A DNA stretch of 51,242 nucleotides from Bdellovibrionia bacterium (GCA_030424665.1 JAUHWN010000012.1:1-51242), one strand, 5' to 3'. Shown: positions 17,813-26,335, counted from the first letter of the stretch. The notes: generated by a model not told the origin, from the letters alone. Program-made: numbers and translations.

Positions 17813-17896
17813 GAACTAGAATACTCCCAGCGGATCTTTTGGCTGATCTCGGCTAATTTTACTTTAGTTTGTCTCATTTCGTACCGAAATCATTAT

Positions 17897-18316
17897 ATGC
17901 GCTTTTTTATGGCAATAATCACTTTAATTTTCATCAATTTCCTTATTCAGAGCCCTGTGATTGCACAGGAAGACTTTGAAGAGGAGCCTGCTTCGGAAGA
18001 GGCTGAGGAAGAGTATTATGGTGAAGGACCCGATGAAGGAGACTACGAGGAGCAACCAGTAGAAGAACCCGATGAGCCGGCAGTGAGTCGAGGAGGAGCC
18101 CGTAAACGCAATGCTTCTCGCTTTAGTGGTCCAGGAACTTCCACACGGGATCGTAGTGAGAATCGCGTCGTTCGCGGACGAAATACCTTTTCGGAACCCA
18201 GTAAGGTCAAATTTACTCGCAGCGGTCAGCGTCTTGAGGTGAGAGAGATGTCCTTTGAAGAGCGTAAAAAAGCCCTGATCGAGGAGCGCAATCGGGCTCT
18301 TGAGGCATTTAAATAA
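17897..18316 (+). CDS. Secreted acidic/basic low-complexity protein, unknown
   Basis: A 139-residue product with a signal peptide (about 1-24, cleavage near IAQE). The mature part is split by charge: residues 25-65 are almost all Glu/Asp/Pro/Tyr, residues 68-110 are Arg/Ser/Gly-rich, and 111-139 form a charged helix (FEERKKALIEERNRALEAF). It should be largely disordered outside the C-terminal helix. I recognise no family. It leads a same-strand run with the BamA-like barrel (40 bp) and the DUF3299 protein, so an envelope role is likely. Confidence 0.7.
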   Translation: MRFFMAIITLIFINFLIQSPVIAQEDFEEEPASEEAEEEYYGEGPDEGDYEEQPVEEPDEPAVSRGGARKRNASRFSGPGTSTRDRSENRVVRGRNTFSEPSKVKFTRSGQRLEVREMSFEERKKALIEERNRALEAFK

Positions 18317-18356
18317 AAGTCTTGTCATCCCATCGAAGCAATAGAAGTATGAAAGT

Positions 18357-19442
18357 ATGTTCGCAGCTAGAAGATTCTCCGTTTGTATTCTCGTTTGTCT
18401 AATGGCCAGTGTCGTCTACGGTCGGGATAAAGTCGATGCCGTTGAAAATAGCTTTAACAAGTCTCGATGGATTCCTTTTGTTTATTACACTCCCGAAACG
18501 TCGTTGGCGACGGGAATCTTTTTATTAAAAAACTTAGGCAAAAAAGATGTCCCTCGGATTAGTCAGTTGAGATCTGCTGCCCTTGTTACAACTCAAAAAC
18601 AGGTCTATGCGGATGTGATTTTAAACTCCTACTTTAACGAAGGCCAATCCCAGGTTAAAACTAAAGTGTACGCATCGATTTTTCCCCAGTATTATTATGG
18701 CCAGGGGAATGAAACGCAAAAATCTGACCAAGAAGAATACAACGAAACCTATCATGGAGTTGAGTTTGAAACTCGCAGACTTTGGGTCGATGTCATCTAT
18801 GGTGGCCTAAAACTAGATTATGACTCTAGGGAAATAACGGACTCCGATGAGCGAATTACTGATTTGGGGTTTCTTGATAAAGAGCTAAATATATCTGAAT
18901 TGGGTTTTGGCCCCTATCTCGTCTACGACTCGAGAGACAGTGAGTTGTCCCCTGAGGTAGGAACCTATTTAGAGTTTTCCCATCGATCCCGTTTTTCTGT
19001 GGGAGGGCAAAGTTACTCTTATCGCCAGTGGGATGTGGACGCGCGGACCTATCTCCCTCTTTTTGCGCAGTCTACGGTAGCCCTTCAGCTGGGTTTCGGT
19101 GAGCAAGAAGGTGATTTTATTCCCTTTCAGAAGCTTTTGCGCCTCGGTGGCCGAAATATCCTAAGGGGTATTTATAAAGGGCGTTACAGGGACCAATCTA
19201 GGGCTTTTTTTCAGGCAGAATACCGATCCGAGCTGACCGAGAGCTGGAAATATGCTTTGTTTGGAGGGCTTGGTCGCGTGGCTCCGCGCCTCAGGGATCT
19301 GGGTGAAGAAGATGACCGTTATAGTCTTGGATTTGGTGTCCGTTACGTCATTAACCAGGAGTCTAAAACGAGGATTCGCATCGACTTTGGAATCGCGGGA
19401 GATCAGTCAGGATTTTATTTTGTTTTTGATGAAGCCTACTAG
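18357..19442 (+). CDS. BamA/TamA-like outer-membrane beta-barrel (surface-antigen domain, no POTRA)
   Basis: Outer-membrane protein of 361 residues with a signal peptide (about 1-23). Nearly all of the mature protein resembles the bacterial surface antigen (D15) barrel: alternating strands, FGPYLVYDSRDSELSPEVG (the paired-strand signature DSRD...P..G) and GGRNILRGIYKGRYRD, which matches the conserved RG(Y/F)-type loop-6 motif. It ends with an aromatic (DEAY). No POTRA domains precede the barrel, so it is not BamA or TamA itself. Twelve bases separate it from the DUF3299 gene, implying an operon. Confidence 0.87.
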   Translation: MFAARRFSVCILVCLMASVVYGRDKVDAVENSFNKSRWIPFVYYTPETSLATGIFLLKNLGKKDVPRISQLRSAALVTTQKQVYADVILNSYFNEGQSQVKTKVYASIFPQYYYGQGNETQKSDQEEYNETYHGVEFETRRLWVDVIYGGLKLDYDSREITDSDERITDLGFLDKELNISELGFGPYLVYDSRDSELSPEVGTYLEFSHRSRFSVGGQSYSYRQWDVDARTYLPLFAQSTVALQLGFGEQEGDFIPFQKLLRLGGRNILRGIYKGRYRDQSRAFFQAEYRSELTESWKYALFGGLGRVAPRLRDLGEEDDRYSLGFGVRYVINQESKTRIRIDFGIAGDQSGFYFVFDEAY

Positions 19443-19454
19443 TAAGGATGCTCG

Positions 19455-19943
19455 GTGAAGGGAAAGAAGAAAACTCTTTTTGGCCTTGTTATATTTTTCA
19501 TTCTCGGAATGGCGGCCGCAGAATTTATGGGGCTCTTTCCGACGTCTATGCGCGTGTTTAGTACTGGGGCTCAAGTTGTAACCTGGCCCGATCTCATGGG
19601 CATGAACCCGCAAACGGGTGAGTTGAGCCCGAAGCTTATTGAGCTTAAAGGTAAACGGGTGAAGATCCCCGGTTTTGTAGTCCCCTTAACTGACAATATC
19701 TCTCAGTTTAAAGACTTTCTCTTGGTGCCAGATCCAATGGCCTGTATTCACGCCCCTCCGCCGCCGCCAAACCAAATGATCTATGTTAAGTTGGACAAGG
19801 CAATGAATATTGAGAGGAGTTTTGGTCCGGTATGGGTTGAAGCTCCCCTTGAGATTGAAGTGACAGAATCCCAATACGGCAAAGTCGGCTTCCAGTTAAA
19901 AGGAGCCGACGTTGAACCCTATAAATTCAAAAAAGATAATTAG
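19455..19943 (+). CDS. DUF3299 protein, membrane-anchored or secreted
   Basis: A 162-residue protein with an N-terminal hydrophobic segment (about 7-26). The core IPGFVVPLTDN ... FLLVPDPMACIHAPPPPPNQ is the signature of DUF3299, a periplasmic family of unknown function often found with ABC-transport or outer-membrane genes. The single conserved Cys-x-His pair could bind metal. It starts with GTG behind AAGGA, 12 bp after the barrel gene. Only 14 bp separate its stop from that of the convergent lipoprotein gene, with no obvious terminator between. Confidence 0.9.
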   Translation: MKGKKKTLFGLVIFFILGMAAAEFMGLFPTSMRVFSTGAQVVTWPDLMGMNPQTGELSPKLIELKGKRVKIPGFVVPLTDNISQFKDFLLVPDPMACIHAPPPPPNQMIYVKLDKAMNIERSFGPVWVEAPLEIEVTESQYGKVGFQLKGADVEPYKFKKDN

Positions 19944-19957
19944 ACGAGTAGTTAAGT

Positions 19958-20974
19958 TTATTCGCCGCCGACGAAGTTAGGATCTTCATCGCAAGGCACT
20001 CCCTTGTCGCCCAGTTTTTGTGCCTGGAGCATGCGAATATTGGTCGCGATGATTTCGTGTTCCGTTAAGCTTAAGACCGAAGCTGCACTTGGGTTCGCTT
20101 GATGGAAATTCATGGTACGAGCTAAACCCGCGGCTTCTTCGCCGTGGTAGTAGTAAGATCCAGTGTTGTTGTCCGTAGGCTCAATTTCAGGCTCGTGGCT
20201 GCCGCCAGGAGTGACTTCTCCGCCACCTGCATCAGCGGCAACGGTCAGAGGATTGGCAGTTGAACCATGGGCGATTGGGTTGTTCCCATGCACGATGTGA
20301 GTCGCCTGAGTGTCCATATTAACAAACTTTAACCTAAGATTTCCTGAGTGGCTTCTGAAGTTCATAACCTGAGGTCGGTTAAAGCGTTCTGCCGGAGGAA
20401 TAGCGTTCCCCATGGCATCTTGGAGACCGTACATTTCTATAGTGATTTCCGGTTTTACCATGATGCTAAATGATGTCTCTGAAGAACGGCTGTCTCCGTC
20501 TTCACTGATGGCTCGAACCTTTAAACCGCTAATTCGGTTAAATGAAGGGGCGCTGACCTTAGACGTAATAATGAGTTCGATATTTTGTGAAACTTGTCCG
20601 GCGACGAGTTGAACTTGGGCCGGGTTAAATTCAAAAGTGACATCGGCATTACCATTAATTCCAGAGAGTGCGGTGCGATCGATGGCTAGCGTTACCAGGC
20701 CAGAATAATCGTCTTCAGCGGTGATCGTAAAGTTTACTGTCTGTGACTGACCCAATTCCATATCTGCCACGGTGATTGCCGAGAGGCTACCCACAGGGCC
20801 ACCGGACGGAACCGGAGCAGGGTTGGGGTTCGGAGTCGTGCCGCCATTATTGGAGCTCAGCTCATTTGAGCCATCGACTTTGAATTTTTGATCGAGTTGG
20901 AAGTCACCACAAGCAGAAAGTGCCACCATGGCTATACCGAGAATGCATGTGTTTAAGAACTTTTGAATTATCAT
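19958..20974 (-). CDS. Lipoprotein with beta-sandwich and cupredoxin-like C-terminal region
   Basis: A 338-residue lipoprotein (LSAC, Cys22) with a Gly/Pro/Asn linker (about 38-62), a Calx-beta or Ig-like sandwich (about 65-170), and a C-terminal region from 175. The last part reads like a cupredoxin: FVNMDTQATHIVHGNNPIAHG supplies the first histidine, and GSYYYHGEEAAGLARTM takes the place of the usual G-x-Y-x-Y-x-C-x-x-H...M copper loop. The cysteine is missing there, so a normal type-1 copper site is unlikely. The end (VPCDEDPNF) has one Cys. The fold calls are inference; the lipoprotein call is firm. Confidence 0.78.
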   Translation of the reverse strand: MIIQKFLNTCILGIAMVALSACGDFQLDQKFKVDGSNELSSNNGGTTPNPNPAPVPSGGPVGSLSAITVADMELGQSQTVNFTITAEDDYSGLVTLAIDRTALSGINGNADVTFEFNPAQVQLVAGQVSQNIELIITSKVSAPSFNRISGLKVRAISEDGDSRSSETSFSIMVKPEITIEMYGLQDAMGNAIPPAERFNRPQVMNFRSHSGNLRLKFVNMDTQATHIVHGNNPIAHGSTANPLTVAADAGGGEVTPGGSHEPEIEPTDNNTGSYYYHGEEAAGLARTMNFHQANPSAASVLSLTEHEIIATNIRMLQAQKLGDKGVPCDEDPNFVGGE

Positions 20975-21035
20975 TACTACTACCCCGTCTAAGTATTTAG
21001 TTGTTCCAAGATGACTTCTTAAGACTTAACTAATT

Positions 21036-21073
21036 CTAGTGTGAAAAAGTGTTGAACAGTTTTTTTACACTAG
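21036..21073. repeat. 13-bp inverted repeat (hairpin) in the desaturase/lipoprotein divergent region
   Basis: Left arm CTAGTGTGAAAAA and right arm TTTTTTACACTAG pair over 13 bp, with one G-T wobble when read on the + strand, around a 12-base loop. It is AT-rich and not placed like a terminator: it lies 62 bp upstream of one start codon and about 315 bp upstream of the other. It could be an operator or leader structure. Confidence 0.55.
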
Positions 21074-21158
21074 ACCCCATTACCCTTTTAGTTATTACAA
21101 ATAAAATGCCATTTTCGGCAGCAAAGGCCCTTCTGTGAACTATTGATTTTATTATGCT

Positions 21159-21173
21159 TTCTCATTGTGAGAA
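21159..21173. promoter_or_regulatory. Short dyad, possible operator
   Basis: TTCTCA-TTG-TGAGAA, a perfect 6-bp inverted repeat with a 3-base spacer, in the long leader of the desaturase gene. A dyad this short can arise by chance; context is the only support. Confidence 0.25.
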
Positions 21174-21249
21174 TGTAAGAAAGTGTCAGGCTCTTAAATC
21201 TGACTAGAATTTAATCAGCACTTATTTTACTACCACTAACAATTGGACT

Positions 21250-21280
21250 TTGTTAATAAAGACTTGTTTTGCATTATTAT
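21250..21280 (+). promoter_or_regulatory. Possible desaturase promoter
   Basis: TTGTTA (21250-21255) and TATTAT (21275-21280) resemble -35 and -10 boxes with a 19-base spacer, slightly too long. It would give a leader of about 100 bases. Confidence 0.3.
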
Positions 21281-21388
21281 AGAGACGGAATTAGTATTGG
21301 AAACCGTTAGTGGTACTCGGTTGTAGCTAATTCTCTCGAATCGAGATCATATTTCAAAGAAATTGATTAAGTCTTTAGGGGCGTACAA

Positions 21389-22606
21389 ATGGATCAAAAT
21401 AAAGTGAGTAAAAACATTGAATCACGACGCTATCATAAGCACTATGAAGGTTCGATTTGGAGACGCACCGACTGGGGCCCGGCCATATTCCTCAGTGTAA
21501 CACCTCCTATCGCCATTGCTTTGACCGTTTGGTACTTCATGACCGAGCCCTTTCAGTGGTGGACCGTTGGTCTTTTTGTCTTCTTTTACTACGCGACGGG
21601 TTTGAGTATCACAGCTGGTTATCACCGATTATTTGCCCACAAAGCCTATGAAGCTGGCTTTTTCACGCGACTCTTTTTTGCGCTCTTTGGTGCGGCTGCT
21701 TTTCAAAATTCAGTCATCAAATGGGTCGTTGATCACAGGCCCCATCACCGTTATGTCGATTCAGATCGCGACCCCTATTCGTCTACCAAGGGATTGGGTT
21801 ACTCTCATATCTGGTGGATGTATTTGAAGGCGAAAAGACCTAAGTACGAGTATTGGGCCAAGGATTTGTTAAAGGATCCTATTCTCTACTATCAAGATAA
21901 GTACTATGCATGGATTGCTGTTTTTATGGGCTGGGTATTGCCAGCATTAATTGGTTGGGCCTTCGGATCTTGGCTTGGAGGATTGGCGATTGCAGGTTTT
22001 CTAAGAATGGTGGTTGTTCACCATTTGACCTTTCTTATCAATTCAGCGGCTCATTTTACTGGTCGTCAGACTTACTCTGACTCCCATACGGCCAAAGATA
22101 ATGCCGTTCTCGCTTATTTTACCTATGGCGAAGGTTACCACAATTTTCATCACGAATTTGCCAATGACTACAGAAATGGAATTCGTTGGTATGATTATGA
22201 TCCAACTAAATGGTTGATTCGTTGTCTTCAGTTTTTTGGAGGAGCCAAGAATTTAAAAATGATTCCTGAAGACGTTATTATTGCCGCCAAGATGAAGATG
22301 GATGAAAAGAGAGCCCAGAAAAAGTTGACTTCGCGAACGGCAAAAGCTCAAGCTGAGTTTAAAGAGCAGTTAAATTATCTTCGCCAACAATTCGCACAGG
22401 CCCAAGAACGATTTCGTTTAATCAAAGAGGAGTACGATAACTTGAAACTCCAAGCACCAAGCATGGGGCAGATGAGCCAGCAGATGCAAGAGAATCTACA
22501 GGCTCTCAAGGCTGAGTTTAAGTATGCCAGACAAGAGATTAAAATGGTGTACAAGCAGTGGAGAAGATATTGTCGAAACCTTCAGCTTGTTGAAGCCTCA
22601 ATTTAG
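21389..22606 (+). CDS. Acyl-lipid/acyl-CoA delta-9-type fatty acid desaturase with coiled-coil tail
   Basis: Membrane di-iron desaturase that would introduce a cis double bond in fatty acyl chains, adjusting membrane fluidity. The 405 residues carry all three histidine boxes: HRLFAH (79-84), HRPHH (116-120) and EGYHNFHHEF (about 249-258), between hydrophobic pairs at about 32-75 and 175-220. Unlike typical bacterial desaturases (about 300 residues), it has a C-terminal charged region of about 110 residues (from 295), rich in Lys/Glu/Gln with heptad spacing, that should form a cytoplasmic coiled coil. The electron donor is unknown; the ferredoxin at 2399 is a distant possibility. A strong terminator follows. 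Confidence 0.94.
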   Translation: MDQNKVSKNIESRRYHKHYEGSIWRRTDWGPAIFLSVTPPIAIALTVWYFMTEPFQWWTVGLFVFFYYATGLSITAGYHRLFAHKAYEAGFFTRLFFALFGAAAFQNSVIKWVVDHRPHHRYVDSDRDPYSSTKGLGYSHIWWMYLKAKRPKYEYWAKDLLKDPILYYQDKYYAWIAVFMGWVLPALIGWAFGSWLGGLAIAGFLRMVVVHHLTFLINSAAHFTGRQTYSDSHTAKDNAVLAYFTYGEGYHNFHHEFANDYRNGIRWYDYDPTKWLIRCLQFFGGAKNLKMIPEDVIIAAKMKMDEKRAQKKLTSRTAKAQAEFKEQLNYLRQQFAQAQERFRLIKEEYDNLKLQAPSMGQMSQQMQENLQALKAEFKYARQEIKMVYKQWRRYCRNLQLVEASI

Positions 22607-22929
22607 TTTTTCAATTTAAAATTTAGAAAAAAGTAAAGGCCGTGATTGGATGATCACGGCCTTTTGGTTTGGTCTCGGGATTACATTAGTTAATAAAAGC
22701 AAGATGAGAGTGGGATCGAGATTGAGAGTGAGCTATCCTAGCCTCAGATCGAAAATCCGCTTCAGCATCTGCATATACAGAATGCCTTCTCTTCGTGACA
22801 GTCTTTGCCACCCGATTGCTTAAGGGGCGTCAGTATTTGCCGCGCGAGAGATATCGATTAAAGTCGAGGATTCGAGGGGGCTTTTCTTCTGGCACTGACA
22901 GCAATAGCACCAATTAGTATCATAGGTTT
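22607..22929. other. Intergenic region after the desaturase gene
   Basis: This 323 bp gap holds the desaturase terminator (22635-22665). The rest is presumably the leader and promoter of the HTH-FHA gene. I looked for tRNA and small-ORF signals and found none I could support. Confidence 0.5.
22635..22665 (+). terminator. Rho-independent terminator of the desaturase gene
   Basis: Perfect 12-bp stem AAAGGCCGTGAT / ATCACGGCCTTT with a 6-base loop (TGGATG), followed by a short T-run. Confidence 0.9.
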
Positions 22930-23835
22930 ATGCCCAAACAAGTCGGAAACGTCACCAAAGCTAGTCGAATGCTTCAAGTCTACGAAGTTCTTAAGAGAAA
23001 AGGACGATGTACTGCCGATGATATCGCCACGGGCGTGGCTTTAGCTTTGGATATCGATTCTGGTGACAAGAATTTTCGAAGGACCATTTACCGCGATCTA
23101 AAAGAGTTCACGATCGATAATACCATTCAAGTTGAGTACTTTACTCCCGATGGAATAAAAATCGAACCCGGCGAAGAGGATAATTATAAGAACATTCGCG
23201 CGGAATATTTTTTGATGGGCTCTGAGAGCTTAATTATGGGTGGCGGCCTCGTTCAAAATATCGGGGGGCTTTTTTATCCAGCTCGTTTAGGAGCTGTTAA
23301 CTGGCAAATTCGTAACGTGAACAAGGGCTTTATAGCTAATATGTTTCACCTGACTTTTGCTACGGTTCAGCATCCACTCCTCGCACTATGTATCCCCAAA
23401 GATGAAATTCCCGCCAAGGTCATTTTTGGACGGCCATCGCAGGCAGACACCTATAGACCTACTGAACAGTATTTGGAAGCTCAGTACGGAAGGCGAGCCG
23501 CCTTGTTTTACTATCCAGAAAGAACCCTGAGTCGACCCAAAGAAGGTGGTCCCGATGGACATGGAGTTGTCGAGTGGATCGATGAAGATCACGTGCACAT
23601 GAAGGATCTCGGGTCTTCGACGGGTTGTTATTGGGCCCCTGCTAACCCAGACGATGAAAGTCAATTTTTAGCGACCTGGGATAATCACACGGCTGATTCT
23701 ACGGTAGAGTTGGCCAGGCATCCTTTGCGAATTAAAAGAGATTGGCAGCCCATTGATGAATCGGGAATCCAATTAAAGACTCCTGTCTATGGCCGATTCG
23801 GTGACTTTAACTTCTATTTAACCAAAGCTAAGTAA
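22930..23835 (+). CDS. Protein with N-terminal winged-helix-like and C-terminal FHA-like regions
   Basis: A 301-residue cytoplasmic protein. Residues 8-80 look like a winged helix of the kind that begins WYL/DeoR-type regulators (RMLQVYEVLKRKGRCTADDIAT ... NFRRTIYRDLKEF). A middle part has a Gly-rich hydrophobic patch (101-116). Residues 160-300 resemble a forkhead-associated domain: VIFGRPSQADTY for the first Gly-Arg strand, TLSRPKEGG for the Ser-Arg loop, and MKDLGSSTGCYW for the D-x-G-S-x-N-G motif, with Thr replacing the usual Asn. FHA domains bind phosphothreonine. Both calls are inference from motifs. The ribosome site is weak. Its stop is 4 bp from the convergent permease gene's stop. 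Confidence 0.7.
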   Translation: MPKQVGNVTKASRMLQVYEVLKRKGRCTADDIATGVALALDIDSGDKNFRRTIYRDLKEFTIDNTIQVEYFTPDGIKIEPGEEDNYKNIRAEYFLMGSESLIMGGGLVQNIGGLFYPARLGAVNWQIRNVNKGFIANMFHLTFATVQHPLLALCIPKDEIPAKVIFGRPSQADTYRPTEQYLEAQYGRRAALFYYPERTLSRPKEGGPDGHGVVEWIDEDHVHMKDLGSSTGCYWAPANPDDESQFLATWDNHTADSTVELARHPLRIKRDWQPIDESGIQLKTPVYGRFGDFNFYLTKAK

Positions 23836-23839
23836 AAAA

Positions 23840-25234
23840 CTAAAAATTACCTAGAAGACTTCCAACAACGACGACACTAATTGTTGCTAAAAATGGGAAG
23901 ACCACGGCCACCATAAATATATCAAAATAACTTTTCTTATGGGTGAGACCACATATGGTGAGAAGAGTAATGACCGCTCCATTATGGGGGAGGGTGTCAA
24001 AACCTCCGCAAGCAAGTGAAGCCACACGGTGGAGAAGTTCAGGTGAAAGGTTAACCTTTTCAGCCATGGCGAGGTAATTTTCTGCCAAAGCTTTGAGAGC
24101 AATACTGAGGCCGCCACTTGCCGAGCCGGTAATGCCCGCGAGAACATTGATCGAAATGGCTTCGCTCACCAATGGGTACTGAGGTAGAATTCCGAGAACC
24201 GCATCTTTAATGGCAGTAAAGGCGCCGAGTGAGGCCACCGTCGCACCATAGCCGACCTCTGATGCTGTGTTAAATATAGGCAGGAGGCTGCCCATTGTTC
24301 CCTGGTTAATCGAATCAAGTGGTGATTTTAAATACTTCCACTGCAGTGCTAGCAGAACTAACACCGATACAAAAATACCCAATATGATCGCCCAGAGGCC
24401 GAGGACATTTTTTAGGGGAATTCCGCCGAACTTCTCTTGGGAAAGATACTGGGTATCCCAAGACGGAATAATATATTTAGAGAAAATAAAGTTTAAAATG
24501 AGAACTAAAAGGAGAGGTGCTAAAGAGATCCAAAGATTTGGTCTTTTGGAATCGCTCGATTCTTGCTGCGGATTTACTTCGACTTCACCATTCAGAAGAT
24601 ATCCTTCGCCTTTTTCTTGGGCCGACTTAATTCGACGATTGAGCCAGATCATCCCGCCGCCAAACATAATGAGTCCAGCGAGCAAGCCTAAACCTGGGGC
24701 TGCAAAAGCCGTGGTTCCAAAAAATGGCATGGGGATGGCGTTTTGAATGGCGGGAGTTCCAGGGAGTGCGGTCATTGTAAAAGTGAATGAGCCGAGGGCA
24801 ATACTCGCCGGGATAAAGCGTTTAGGAACCTTGCCCTGTTTAAATAAACTTTGGGCAATTGGATAAATGCAAAAGGCAACGACAAAAAGAGAAACCCCAC
24901 CATATGTGAGTAGTGCACAGGAAAGAACGATTGCGAGTGCAGCACGATGAGCCCCGATTTTCTTAGAAATACTTTCGCCGATCACTTCGGCGGCACCAGA
25001 GTCTCCCATGAGCTTGCCGAAAATAGCGCCTAGTAAGAAGAGGGGAAAGTATTTTAGAAGATAAGAGCCAAGGGCTGGCATAAAAATCTGCGTGTAGGAA
25101 CCGAGGAGTGGAGCCGAAGAGTCAAAGCTGGCTGCCAACAATGCCATTAGCGGAGCAAGTACCAAAACATTGATTCCTCGATAGGCTAAATACATGAGTC
25201 CGGCTAAGGATAGGATGATTCCAAAAGTCCCCAT
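23840..25234 (-). CDS. GntP-family permease, probable 3-hydroxybutyrate transporter
   Basis: Inner-membrane permease of 464 residues with about 12 hydrophobic segments. GntP-type features include ASLACGGFDTLPHNGAVI near the end and GITGSASGGLSIAL. The GntP family imports gluconate and related hydroxy acids; a branch beside 3-hydroxybutyrate dehydrogenase genes is annotated as a D-beta-hydroxybutyrate permease. That context applies here: the gene is third in an operon after the dehydrogenase and the patatin (51 bp gap). AGGGAG precedes the ATG. Substrate is inferred from context. Confidence 0.88.
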   Translation of the reverse strand: MGTFGIILSLAGLMYLAYRGINVLVLAPLMALLAASFDSSAPLLGSYTQIFMPALGSYLLKYFPLFLLGAIFGKLMGDSGAAEVIGESISKKIGAHRAALAIVLSCALLTYGGVSLFVVAFCIYPIAQSLFKQGKVPKRFIPASIALGSFTFTMTALPGTPAIQNAIPMPFFGTTAFAAPGLGLLAGLIMFGGGMIWLNRRIKSAQEKGEGYLLNGEVEVNPQQESSDSKRPNLWISLAPLLLVLILNFIFSKYIIPSWDTQYLSQEKFGGIPLKNVLGLWAIILGIFVSVLVLLALQWKYLKSPLDSINQGTMGSLLPIFNTASEVGYGATVASLGAFTAIKDAVLGILPQYPLVSEAISINVLAGITGSASGGLSIALKALAENYLAMAEKVNLSPELLHRVASLACGGFDTLPHNGAVITLLTICGLTHKKSYFDIFMVAVVFPFLATISVVVVGSLLGNF

Positions 25235-25285
25235 TAGTTCTCCCTGAAAAGCAAAGGACTTATGTAGGCCAGCCTAGGGCGAGGG

Positions 25286-26335
25286 TCAAGAACTCCGGGT
25301 ATAGTACTCGGTTTCTAGGTCGCAAGTGGTGTTTTTTCCAATCTGATCGAAATTATTTTCAAGCCATTGGCTAGCGACATTTCGGCCAAGGTCTCGCAAC
25401 TCTTTAAGAAAGCTCCAGGAGGTATTAAACTTACTCGAGAGGCTGTAGCTCCGCATAGCCTCATCGGCGCGAATGGAGTGAACCAGAATTTCTCTGTAGC
25501 GCTTTTGGTAATCAGTTTGCAACCAGTGGTTTTTCAAGAGTTTAGAGACAAAAGAAACGGCTCTTAACTCATTGACGAGGGAGGCGTTGAAGCTGATTTC
25601 ATTGATCCTATTGTTAATGGCCTGGGCGGTGACCGGTATTTGTTCTCTTTCTACGGGATTGATATGTAAGATAACAATGTCTTTAGATACAGTGTTGTAG
25701 AATAGAGGAAAGAGGGCAGGGTTTCCCGTATAGCCTCCATCCCAGTAGGTTTCTCCTTCGATTTGAACGGCGTGAAACATATAGGGGAGGCAGGCTGAAG
25801 CCATTGCCACGTCGGCATCGAGTTCATTGTTGTGGAAAATCTTAGTTTGCCCCGTTCTCACATTGGTCGCATTTATAAATAGTTTCACACCATCACATTT
25901 TTGGATGCTTTCGAAATCTATAACCGACTTTAGCAAATGTCGAAGTGGATTAATGCCCATGGGGTTAAGTTGGTAGGGAGAAATAACCCGGCCCACAAAC
26001 TCGTGAAAGTAGTAGTTAAATTTTTGATAGTTTTCATTGATGTGTTTGAACTGGGGGAGGTTCATCCATGGTAGGTACGACAATGGATTGCTCATCTGTC
26101 CGAGGTAACTGACCTGGCGCCAAAAATATTCGAGGGCTTCACGAGCCCCTTTTTTGCCAGAGCTCTCCAGGCCCGAAGCATAGACCAAAGCATTCATTGT
26201 TCCGGCGGATGTGGCAGATATTCCCTCGATGTAAAGGCGCCCATCCTCAAGGATTTTATCGAGAACCCCCCAGCCAAAGGCTCCATGGGCTCCTCCTCCT
26301 TGCAGTGCTAAATTCACAGATTTTTTCGTGGACAT
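25286..26335 (-). CDS. Patatin-like phospholipase/esterase
   Basis: Serine hydrolase of 349 residues with a Ser-Asp dyad. The oxyanion loop is QGGGAHGAFGWG (12-23), the nucleophile is Ser43 in ISATSAGTMNA, and the aspartate lies in the later motif TYWDGGYTGNP. The C-terminal part resembles DUF3734, found in patatins of this group. It has no signal peptide, so acts in the cytoplasm. It sits between the 3-hydroxybutyrate dehydrogenase and the permease; such patatins may attack lipids or storage polyester. The start at 26335 has AGGAG at a good distance; the longer frame to 26410 would overlap the dehydrogenase gene. Confidence 0.92.
   Translation of the reverse strand: MSTKKSVNLALQGGGAHGAFGWGVLDKILEDGRLYIEGISATSAGTMNALVYASGLESSGKKGAREALEYFWRQVSYLGQMSNPLSYLPWMNLPQFKHINENYQKFNYYFHEFVGRVISPYQLNPMGINPLRHLLKSVIDFESIQKCDGVKLFINATNVRTGQTKIFHNNELDADVAMASACLPYMFHAVQIEGETYWDGGYTGNPALFPLFYNTVSKDIVILHINPVEREQIPVTAQAINNRINEISFNASLVNELRAVSFVSKLLKNHWLQTDYQKRYREILVHSIRADEAMRSYSLSSKFNTSWSFLKELRDLGRNVASQWLENNFDQIGKNTTCDLETEYYTRSS

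Larger units (their letters stand above)
20975..21388. other. Intergenic region between the lipoprotein and desaturase genes
   Basis: This 414 bp AT-rich divergent gap has no gene I can support. It contains a 13-bp imperfect hairpin (21036-21073), a second dyad TTCTCA-TTG-TGAGAA (21159-21173), and a possible desaturase promoter near 21250-21280. Its length and dyads suggest regulation of the desaturase. Confidence 0.5.

Noticed and set aside
17924-18328. 134-codon minus-strand frame opposite the acidic/basic secreted protein
   Set aside because: The + strand frame has a signal peptide and operon context; the antisense frame has neither.
22666-22929. Possible RNA gene in the gap before the HTH-FHA gene
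   Set aside because: No tRNA-like or other structured element could be traced by eye.
24267-24746. 159-codon + strand reading frame opposite the GntP-type permease
   Set aside because: It is fully antisense to a strong family match, with no ribosome site or domain.
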